Both the position numbers and the translations under genes were made by a program. Below are positions 11,280 to 64,000 of a stretch of 64,000 nucleotides of DNA, piece after piece. Every line of letters starts with the position of its first letter. Positions within the stretch are counted from its first letter, which is position 1. Under the pieces are notes generated by a model, which ran no database searches, was not told where the DNA came from, and was given only the letters and a program-made list of their open reading frames with translations. The stretch covers positions 25,043,501-25,107,500 of the forward strand of contig NC_089744.1 in assembly GCF_040412425.1 (NCBI RefSeq), read 5' to 3'. The stretch is from Macrobrachium rosenbergii. Lineage: Eukaryota > Arthropoda > Malacostraca > Decapoda > Palaemonidae.

Positions 11280-12290
11280 TCCATTCCATCAAAGAACATG
11301 TTCAGGGCTCGCTGAAGAATCTGGCTCTCTGAGAAGAAGTGAAGGTAATGATGGTAAAAGGAGCTGTGGAGGTTATGAAGGATCGATCCCCAGGTTTCTA
11401 CAGCTGGATCTTTCTAGTGGCAAAGGCACTGGGGGCTTGGAGACCAGTCATAGACCTGTCTTTCCTTAATCTTTTCATCAGGAAGACTTGGTTCAAGAAT
11501 GAACTGTCCGGCACAGTTCTAGCAGCCATCAGGAAGTCCGACTTTATGCTGACGATAGACTTAAAGGATGCATACTTCCCTCGCAAGTTCCTTTGCTTTG
11601 TTCTGGGAGAGACAGTGTGCAGTTCAAGGTGCTTTGCTTCAGCCTCTCTACTGCCCCACAGGTGTTCATGAGTGTTCACCCTGGTTTCAATCTCGGCTCA
11701 TTCACACGGGACACACATCTTGAGATACACTCGACAACTGGCTGGTCCTGGTGAGTTCTTGGGTAATGATGATCCAAGACAGAGACCATCTACCCCAATT
11801 TGTCAAAGCTTAGGGATGGTGATAAAATTGGAGAAACCAAATCTTACCCTAGCCAAAGAACACTGTACCTGGGCATTAGCGACACAGCGGCAGTGAGGGT
11901 CTTTGCATCAGATCCATGCACTTGTCTCAGATCCATGCATCGACAAGTGCAAGACTATTGTACAGTCCTTCCTTTCCAGACAAAAATAACCAGCACGTCA
12001 GTGGCAGATCATTCTAGGTTACCTTTCGTCCCTGGAGAAGCTTGTTCTTCACAGACGTCTCCACCTTCGATCCCTTCAAAATGTCAGACAGTACCATGGT
12101 GGTGGCACATCAACAAATTGGGGACTGGTCTCCCGTCAACTTCACGAATTGACAGTAAAACTGCACCAGTAGGCGGTGACTTACTCAGTGGATCTTTCAG
12201 CTAGACACATTCCAGCAAGAGGAGTCTAGTGGTAGACAAGCTAAATTGTCTGGGTCAAGCGTTGGGTAAAGAGTGGTCACTACACCTGGA
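11280..12290 (+). pseudogene. DIRS reverse transcriptase and RNase H remnant
   Basis: RT blocks are readable: AWRPVIDLSFLNLFIRKTWF and RKSDFMLTIDLKDAYF (11430-11570). The catalytic box, expected as YLDDWLVL, reads TLDNWLVLVSSW in a shifted frame at about 11722-11760, so it is mutated. RNase H traces lie near 11990-12250, ending with LSARHIPARG and a broken continuation that matches VRYIPGKRNVVDKL in copy B. Confidence 0.75.
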
Positions 12291-12649
12291 GGTAGTGGAA
12301 AGGTTGTTCCATCTGTGGGGAAGACCAATGATAGATCTTTTCGCAACCTGATACAACAGGAAACTGGAGGCATTTTGTTCGGTCTTTCTGGATCCTTGGG
12401 CCACTGCAGAAGATGCTTTGCAACATCTTTGGAACAATCTGGACGTTTAAGCCTTTCCTCCCCTTTGCCTGACTCGTCAAGTAATCAACAGGGTATGATC
12501 TGTCAGAACCTCAGAATGACCCTGGTGGCTCCCTTGTGGCCAGATGCTGAGTGGTATTCTGACCTGCTGACGGAGGCACCGAAATTCCCTCCTGGCACAA
12601 CCTCCTTTGTCAACCGCACATCGAGAGGTTCCACCAATCAGTAGGGTGG

Positions 12650-13706
12650 CTATCCCTTCATGGTTGGAGACTATCCAGTATCTCATGCGAGCAAGAGGCT
12701 TTTCTCGAAGAACAGCAACAGAGATGTCTGGCTATCTCAGGAAATCTTCTACAGCCATGTACCAGGGGAAATGAGCTGTCTACTGTGATTGGTGTTGTCA
12801 ATGAGGTTTCTCTCCGGTTAGAACTTCTGTTCAGCAAGTAGCTGACTTCCTCGTATTCCTCAATAGGGAGAAGCTACTTTCTGTGTCAGCCATTAAGGGC
12901 TACAGGGCTGCTCTAGGGCTAGTTCTATGCCTGAAAGGGGTAGACCTTTCCTCCTCATCGGAGATCTCTATGCTCCTCAAAAGTTTCGAACAGTCCTGTT
13001 CCCCAAGAAAACTGAAGCCTCCTAACTGGGGTTTGACCCTGGTCCTTAGCAGCCTCACTTGTGCACCATATGAACCCTTACGGGGTTCATCAGACAGAAA
13101 TTTGACTCTCAAGACAGTTTTCTTACTGGCCTTAGCCTCGATGAAAAGAGTAGGAGAGCTTCATGGCCTCCCTTTTAATGTCAAACACTCAAGGGGTTGG
13201 GGGTCGGTAGCCTTTGAATTTGTCCTGGAATTCGTAGCTAATACTCAAAGTCCTAAGGTTCCTGATGACAGATTCGAGTCCTCATCCCCTTCCTGAGAGA
13301 TTTTGTTGATAATGATCCAGAGGAGTTTCTTCTATGTCCTGTTAGGGTTCTGTGAAGCTATCTAAAAAGGCCTCGATATCTCAGGCCTGAGTGTCGAAGA
13401 CTTTTTATTAGCATGGGCCGGAATAAGAAAGAAGCATCCAAGAATACCATCTCCTTTTGGCTACGGGAAGCAATTAGATGAGCATACAGAACTTCTTCAA
13501 ATGCAAATGCCAATACAGTGCATGCAAGAGCTCGTGATGTTAGGGGCTTTGGACCTTTCATCGCTTTCAGAAAGAACCTGTCTGTTCATAGGGTATTGAA
13601 GACTGGTAAGTGGGTTCATCAAACGACCTTCACCTCCTACCTACGGGACGTTGCCCATAGGTCCTTGGACATTTTTTCTTTGGGTCTGATAGTGGCTGCT
13701 CAATAA
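12650..13706 (+). pseudogene. DIRS tyrosine recombinase remnant, copy A
   Basis: SAIKGYRAALGLVL, then TLKTVFLLALASMKRVGELH (catalytic Arg in the R-x-x-E context) at about 13110-13165, HARARDVRGFG (the H-x-x-R region) near 13520, and FTSYLRDVAHRSLD with the likely nucleophilic Tyr near 13640. Stops near 12775 and 12800 and a frame change near 13290 disrupt it. The enzyme would integrate the DNA copy without making a target duplication. Confidence 0.8.
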
Positions 13707-14302
13707 GTTGTGTAGCTCATCCATTGTCCTTAGGGGGACAGGTTGTATCTTGCTTAAAATGTTGGTTGTGAAAGTGAGAGTGAATGGGGTGACTGGCCTT
13801 CTGCCTTTCTCTTTCTGGTCTTCTGCCTTTCTCTTTCTGCTTCTCCTCTTCCTGTGGGCAGGGGAAAGATTTGAGCCTTCATTTGCTGGAACTGGCTAGA
13901 TATAGGAGAGTGAGAACCCATTCTATTTTCTGTATTATGATTGTTCCTACACAATACAAATTCTTGAAATAGAAGCAAGTCCTACCTTCTCTCTTACAGG
14001 GGGAGAGAGGGATTGACAATAGAACAAGGTTGATAGCTACCGTTGGTTTTTTTTGTTTCTTCCTAGACACAATGTAGACTGGAGTTCCCATTGTGTCAAA
14101 GCCTGGATGTTGAGTAATCTTTCACTTAATAGATCAGAGGCATATGACTCCTTCCCATGCTGTAACAATTGACCAGGAAGTGAGCCCAGGTAAGCCAAAC
14201 CACCAGTCATTTCTAAAGCTTACTTTAGCCTCCACCAAAAGTAAGTCTCCCCATACGTAAAGGCCTGTGGTTTGTTCCGTGTATGAACAAATGACAAATT
14301 TT

Positions 14303-14581
14303 TAATCAATTTGTATTTTTCATAACTACAAACCTAAAGTCTTTACGTAGGGGAAAATCTCTTAGCTCTAGCTGGCTCCAGTTTAAAATAGAACAAGGTT
14401 GGTGACAGCAAGTTGATAGCCAATGGGGAGAGAGTAGGCAGAGTCTGACCTCTCTCCCCACTCTTGTGCCTTATGGTGCACCAGTTATATTCCAGATCAG
14501 GTAACTGAATGAGGGGTGGCAGAGGTCGGCCCTTTACGTAAAGACCTTAAGTTTGTAGTTATGAAAAATACAAATTGATTA
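14303..14581. repeat. 279-bp unit with inverted ends (likely DIRS inverted terminal repeat)
   Basis: It begins taatcaatttgtatttttca and ends with the inverse tgaaaaatacaaattgatta; the ends pair over about 45 bp (taactacaaacct, ctttacgta). The interior contains ccaatggggagagagtaggc. A related unit lies inverted at 16621-16906. It separates the facing DIRS copies A and B. It could alternatively be a small TIR element (MITE) inserted in both places. Confidence 0.7.
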
Positions 14582-16620
14582 AAGGTGGTTTGGCTTATCT
14601 GGGTTCATTTCTTGGTCAATTGTTAGAGCATAGGAAGAAGTTGTATGCCTCTGATCTGTTAAGGGAAAGATTACTCAACATCCAGACATCCGGGGTTTGA
14701 CACAATGGGAACTCCAGTTTACATTGTGTCTAGGAAGAAATGAACCTGTAATTGTCGGAGACAACAAAACCAACGGTATCGACCTTATTCTCTTGTCTCT
14801 CCCCTTGTAAGAGAGAAGGTAGGACTTGCTTCTATTTCAAGAATTTATATTGTGTAGGAACAATCATAATATAGAAAACAGAATTGGTGCTCACTCACCT
14901 GTATCTAGCCAGTTCCCAGCAAATGAAGGCTCAAATCTCTTCCCTGCCCGACAAAAGGGGAGAAGAAGAAAGAGAAAGGATGAAGGCCAGCAACCCCATT
15001 CACTCTCAGTTTCACACCCAACATCTTAAGCAAGATACATCCTGTCCTGCTAGGGGCACAGTGGATGAGTTACACACTTATTGAGCAGCCGCCACCGGAC
15101 CCAAGGAAAAAGTGTCCAAGGACCTATGGGCAATGTCCTGTTGGTAAAAGGAGATGAAGGTCATTTGATGAACCCATGCACCAGCATTCAATACCCTATG
15201 ACCCTACAGGTTCTTTCTGAAAGTGTTGGAAGGGCCAAAACCCCTAACATCATGAGCTCTTGCACGCACTATATTGGCATCTGCATTTGAAGAAGTACTG
15301 TACGCTTGTCTAATTACTTCACGTAGCCAAAAGATGGTATTCTTGGACACTTCTTTCTTGTTCCGGCCATGCTAATAAAGAGTCTTTGACACTCAGGCCT
15401 GAGATGCCAAGTCCTTTTTATACAGTTTAACAGAACCCTAACAGGACATAGAAGCAATTCCTCTGGATCGTTACCAACGAAGTCTGTCAGGGAGGGGAAC
15501 GAGAAGGACTCGAATCTGTCATCAGGCAATAAGGGATTTTGAATCTTAAGCTACAAATTCGAAGACTACCAACCCCCAACCCCTTGAGTGTTTGACATTA
15601 AAAGAGAGGCCATGGAGTTCTCCTACTCTCTTTGATGAGGCTAAGGCCAGCAAAAAGACCATCTTGAGTGTCAAATTCCTGTCTGATGAACCACGTAAGG
15701 GTTCATATGGTGAATGAGTGAGACTGCTAAGGACCAGTGTCAAATCCCAGTTAAGAGGTTTTATCTCTCTCACGGAACAAGATTGCTTGAAACTCCTGAG
15801 GAGCATGAAGATTTCCCACAAGGAGGAGAGGTCTACCCCCTTTCAAATGTAGAATTAGCCTTACAGCAGCTCTGTAACCCTTAATGGCTGACAAAGAAAG
15901 TAACTTCTCCCTACAGAAGAAAACGAGGAAGTCAGCTACTTGCTGAATAGTAGTTCTGACCGGAGAGAAACCCCGTTGATGACACCATTCACAGTAGAAG
16001 GCCCATTTCCCTTGGTACATGGCTGAAGAAGATTGCCTGAGATAGCCAAACATCTCTCTTGCTGCTTTGTGAGAAAACCCTCTTGCTCGCATAAGATACT
16101 GGATAGTCCCCAACCGTGAAGAGATAGGGACCCTACCGACTGGTGAAAACTCTTTGATGTGTGATTGACAAAGGAGGTTGTGCCAGGGGGGAATCTCCCT
16201 TGGTGCCTCTGTCAGCAGAGCCATGAGATCGGGAAACCACTCGGTGTGTGGCCACAAGAGAGCCACCAGGTTCATTCTGAGGTTCTGGTAGATCATTACT
16301 CTGTTGATTACATGACGAATCAGACAAAAGGGAGGAAAGGCGTAGACATCCAGATTGTCCCAAGGGTGTTGCAGAGCGTCTAATACCGTGGCGCAAGGAT
16401 CTGAGACGACTGGACAAAAACACCTCCAATTTCTCATTGTATCTGGTCATGAACAGGTTTATCATTGGCCTTCCCCACAGACGGAACAGCCTTTCCGCTA
16501 CCTCCGGATGTAATGACCACTCTGTCCCCAACACTTGACCCTGATGACTCAGCTTGTCCACTACATTCCTCTTGCCTGGAATATATCTGACTGAAAGGAC
16601 CACTGAGTGAGTCACCGCCT
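14582..16620 (-). mobile_element. DIRS-like retrotransposon, copy B (internally truncated, minus strand)
   Basis: Read on the minus strand it starts abruptly inside RNase H at 16620 (exactly at aggcggtgac, which is also present at 12168 in copy A). It continues with SVRYIPGKRNVVDKLSHQGQ, the domain after RNase H, and a tyrosine recombinase (QYLMRARGFSHKAAREMFGY, FYCEWCHQRGFSPVRTTIQQ, FLLALASSKRVGELHGLSF), then the 3' tail. ORF1 and RT are absent. It is the inverted counterpart of 12168-14290. Confidence 0.8.
15314..16615 (-). pseudogene. DIRS RNase H end and tyrosine recombinase remnant, copy B
   Basis: Longer open segments than copy A: 228 codons at 15751-16437 and 160 codons at 16133-16615 in overlapping frames, so at least one frameshift lies in the overlap. 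KRVGELH gives the catalytic Arg context. The PDDRFESFSFP segment near 15500 is the counterpart of 13260-13290 in copy A. Not intact. Confidence 0.75.
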
Positions 16621-16906
16621 ATTTTTCATAGCTAACATACCTGAGGTCTTTATGCAAATGGCCCACATCAAGCCACCCCTCATACAGTCACCTGGGCTGG
16701 AAGATAACTAGCGGTTCACGGCGTAAACGAAGGGGAGAAGACGTCAGGGTCCGCCTACTCTCTCCCCATTGGCTGATACACTCCTGCCACCAAACCTTGT
16801 TCTGTTTTTAAACCGGATCCAGCTGCTCTTTGAGATTTTCCCCATATGTAAAGACCCCAGGTTTGTTAGTTATGAAAAATACAAATTGAATAAAAACTTA
16901 TACTTT
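16621..16906. repeat. Inverted partner of the 279-bp unit
   Basis: The reverse complement matches 14303-14581 over most of its length (caaggtttggtggcagg, ccaatggggagagagtaggc, atgaggggtggc). It starts exactly where copy B stops. With 14303-14581 it brackets copy B in inverted orientation, as DIRS terminal repeats would. Confidence 0.7.
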
Positions 16907-17694
16907 TTAAGATAATTTGTGTTTCCTAGATATACAAACATGAAGTCTCTACACAAAACCCACCTCTAACCAGCCCTGCAATTGCACCTGTTGCTGAAGT
17001 TGAAAGTGAAACTATTTACTGAGTGAATGGGATGGTCACAAAGCACCTCACTCACCTGCCACTAGTTATCTACCTTATAATTTGTTACCAAGCTTTGATG
17101 ACCTTTTGTGAAGGGTATATCCATATTAAAGATTTCAAGTTGGGATGTCTAGGATAAAAGAAGTCAAATATATCTAATCTACTTTAATTTTTTCATTGTT
17201 ACCCTTTAGAGATTTTCTGGTGTCAAAGTTGCTTTTATTTGTATAAAAAACTTTCAAGTTTTTTCTTAAATTAAAAGGGGCAATTTTTTTAAGTAAAATA
17301 TATGTGATGGCAGACTTTCTGCCCAAAATTGCAACTTCAATATCTTCAATATCTTCTGGGACACTGTACTAATTGCAATTACGTTCAGAAAAGATTACTT
17401 CTCTCAAGTCTCAGTGAAAATAAGCTTAACTATCTTTATTTGGTAAGAAATGAGCTCTGGTCAATGAACCTTAATGAAAAGCAAAAAATTCAAGATACTG
17501 TGAAGGTTTGGTAATACTGACACTAATAGTCATGACAGGTATGTAAAGATTGCAAAAGTTCAGAAAAACAACAGATGCATTTCAGTACATTTGGTGATAT
17601 CTAAAAAAAAAAAAAACCAGTTTAGTGTTTTTACCAATTTGCTACACAAATGCATTATTTTGGCTTATCAATAAAATATGTGAAAAATACTTAC
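16907..17694. other. Intron left of exon 18, with a decayed terminal-repeat fragment
   Basis: 16915-16965 (aatttgtgtttcctagatat, acaaacatgaagtctctac) is a weak further relative of the DIRS-end motif. The rest is AT-rich with no exon; no C2C continuation exon is found. Confidence 0.5.
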
Positions 17695-61402
<43,708 letters not shown>

Positions 61403-64000
61403 CTATTTACCAGAGAAATAAGGTTCAACTTTGCTTGCTACTGAAAGGAATCACAGGGGCTCTAAAAGTGGCCGTTAATGATATTGGAGGTGATAGTTAA
61501 GATTGATATCTTGATTGAGAATGTTCTTATAAGTAAACTAAACAGGAAGAAGATACTTAGCACATTGGTATCAGAAGTCCTTAAGTACTTCAGATATTGA
61601 TGTTTGGCCTTCTTAGATGCATTCTTAATGATTAAGCTTTTTTTTTGAGAAGGACAAAGCAATGAGGAGAGAAGTTCTAGCTTATTTCTATGGAGAAAGT
61701 TGAGAGATATCCATGCTGTGATTGTTAAGAAACATTAGGTAAACATGTAAAAATGGTATTAGACATAAACATTGGAAAAACTTAAATATTAAGAAGAGGC
61801 AATCACGTTTCTATTTCACAGAATTCTTAACTGCTTTCCTTTAAAAGAGACAACTGCAAAAGTACACAATTAAAATTACAGGACACAACCTTTGATATGA
61901 CTGAGCATATCGAAGAAGAAATGAAATATACTAATAACAAAGTAAAATGCTCACCATACCTTTGTTTCAATTGAAGTATTAAGTGAATTTATATTTCATT
62001 AGGAAAGCTGAGATTAAAAGCATAGCAACTCTATATTTATATAACTTTATATATTCATACTGTATTTACTAACAACATAACTTGATGTTGTGAATACTAA
62101 GGAAACAAGCGTTAATATATATCAAGCTCTAAATCTACCTAAATCTACATATATATAAGTTCAGTAGATTCAGTAATTTAATGAATATTACTAAAAACCT
62201 TGTTAAGTACTTATCTACAGTACACACTTCACCTGAAGACACATATAAACAAAGCTGCAAAATGGAATGTCTCTTGTTTTCGCCTCCTGAATTATTATAA
62301 TTTATATTTCATTCATCCTACAGCATTTATAAAAAAATTCAAACATCTCTCTCCCTCTCTCTCTCTTCCTAAAAGATATCCAATGCACAAAAGGACTCCT
62401 TCCTTGGCATCCACACCATCAAACAATTGCAGCTCAGAGATGCATGCATAAGGCAAGTCAACAGACCTCAGTTGATCGCTGAAATGACTCCGCATTTCTT
62501 TCACTGTGGAAGAACTTCCTTGAAAGAGGCTCGTATTACGCCTTGGATAAGAAAGCCAAGCAATAAAATTATTTTTTCCTAAAAAATTTGTTTCGTAGTA
62601 TACGAAAATAAACAAGAGGAATTGGTCAGCATACTGATTTTAATAATGTTCATATAGTCTCACTTCGGCTTGGAAACGACATCAAAGGGAACGTGAAGAA
62701 AAATTTTTGAAATTACCTGTGATTATGGAAATGTATGTATCAAGATTGGATGATAGATCATTTAGGCCAATATTACATAAGATTTTTTATTATTCACTCC
62801 AACAATTAAACCTCGTCTAGTAACTGCTTGAATTAACACTGCTATTGCTGAACCACAAAAACATTAAATGTAAAGATCTAGAGCCTCGTATTCGCAGAAT
62901 AAACTTAGGCATGCCTGCAATTCACAGTATGTACAGCTTTCAAGTCAAAATATAAAAGGGGCTAACGAGTCAGAATCTCAGTCATCCACATACTGTATAC
63001 ACACTATCTCACAAAAATATACACCAAAATCTCAACCATCCACATATACACAATCTCACATAAAATATACACAAGAATCTCAACCATCCACACATACACA
63101 ATCTCACCTAAAATATACAAAAGAATCTCAACCATCCACATAAACACAATCTCACCTAAAATATACACAAGAATCTCAACCATCCACATATACACAATCT
63201 CACATAAAATATACACAAGAATCTCAACCATCCACATACACAATTTCACATAAAATATACACAAGAATCACAACCATCCATATATACACAATCTCACATA
63301 AAATATACACAAGTATATCAACTATCCACATATAAACAAGCTCACCGTACACAAGATTCTCAACCATCCACATATACAAAATCTCACTTAAAATATACAC
63401 AAGATTCTCAACCATCCACAAATACACAATCTCACCTAAAATATACACAAGTGTAAACTGAATACTCTTATACTACAAATAATCTGAATTGAATACTCTA
63501 AATACTCTCCCAATGCACAGGACAGTAAATTAATAATTAAAAACTCTCTTACATTTAATCTGGAAAAAAAATTTGCGAAAAGTTTTACAGAATAAATAAA
63601 AATGAGTCAGTCCTTTGCAAAACGAGTTTTACAGCTGACATTAATCATAAATGTTTTGTGAACAGAATTCTCAAAATGAAAGCAAAATGCTTAACAGCTT
63701 TGTGGAAAATATATTCTCTTTCTCGCTACCTCGCAAGTTTTCCCCCATATAAAATCATGAAGCACCAGCCAGAAAATCTAATCATATCTATTATTTTGCA
63801 ACAACAGAAAGGATGATGTTATTTACAACTAAAGCAAGGGAAATTTGCAGCAAAGAAACAAAGCATTGCAGAAAATATAGCTTCATGGAAGTTAAAAAAT
63901 CATGACATCAATTACTGCTGCAATTTACAACCGACCAGAACAAGTATCATACGGACGAAATTATAGGATTTAAAATATAAAATTAAAATATGTAACTTTT
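61403..64000 (-). other. unc-13 intron, continues beyond the window
   Basis: No C1-domain (Cys/His-rich) sequence is found here, so upstream exons are outside. It holds a 48-bp minisatellite; the rest is AT-rich. Confidence 0.75.
62979..63451. repeat. 48-bp minisatellite, about ten units
   Basis: CAACCATCC recurs at 63033, 63081, 63129, 63177, 63225, 63271, 63319, 63361 and 63409, mostly 48 bp apart (one 46, one 42). A first diverged unit starts at 62979. Because 48 is a multiple of three, the minus strand stays open as a 16-residue repeat (MWMVEILVYILCEIVY); this is probably incidental. Confidence 0.95.

Larger units (their letters stand above)
10000..14302 (+). mobile_element. DIRS-like tyrosine-recombinase retrotransposon, copy A (degenerate)
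   Basis: In order: gag-like ORF1 (10152-11098), RT (11339-11790), RNase H and following domain (about 11900-12640), tyrosine recombinase (about 12650-13706), noncoding tail to 14302. The RT-then-YR order without an integrase is diagnostic of DIRS elements. No left inverted terminal unit was found, so the left limit is approximate. Several stops and frame changes. Confidence 0.85.

Noticed and set aside
63004..63448. Hydrophobic repeat proteins encoded by the minisatellite
   Set aside because: The frame is open only because the unit is 48 bp; no start context or non-repeat domain.

Overview
The window is animal genomic DNA, almost certainly from a crustacean and most probably a decapod. It is AT-rich, has small exons in long introns, many very long TA, GA and AAT microsatellites, DIRS-type retrotransposons, and a tRNA-derived SINE. 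The species cannot be named from sequence alone. No bacterial gene, CRISPR array or convincing free-standing tRNA or rRNA gene is visible.

The only host gene I can assemble is unc-13 (Munc13 family, the synaptic-vesicle priming factor), on the minus strand. Eighteen consecutive coding exons plus one alternative exon run from 61402 down to 17695. Every junction has AG/GT splice signals and matching phase. Joined, they give about 954 codons: the end of the C1-C2B linker, the Ca2+-binding C2B domain, the whole MUN domain and the first part of C2C. The N-terminal exons, including C1, lie to the right of the window. The last C2C exon(s) must lie to the left of position 1 or be lost.

Layout, left to right. 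1-4300: the 3' part of a broken piggyBac element, with transposase pseudogene, TA tract, a 379-bp tandem array and a terminal repeat ending at a TTAA target. 4301-9900: decayed repeats, including a 5'-truncated Ty3/gypsy pol on the minus strand (about 7230-9040) and a SINE. 9924-16910: two DIRS-like elements facing each other tail to tail, forming a 4.4-kb inverted repeat with about 280-bp inverted terminal units. 17695-36600: the MUN and C2C exons. 36598-52494: one 15.9-kb intron full of GA repeats, with a second SINE. 52495-61402: the C2B and linker exons. 61403-64000: intron, with a 48-bp minisatellite at 62979-63451.

The most notable gene-level observation is a pair of exons (60397-60503 and 61296-61402) of equal length (107 nt), equal phase and related sequence. 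They look mutually exclusive and would give two versions of the Unc-13 C1-C2B linker. Others are a (TA)n tract about 20 bp from a splice acceptor, a possible intron-retention isoform lacking C2C, a tandem array inside the piggyBac element, and a strand bias of the GA/CT repeats relative to transcription.
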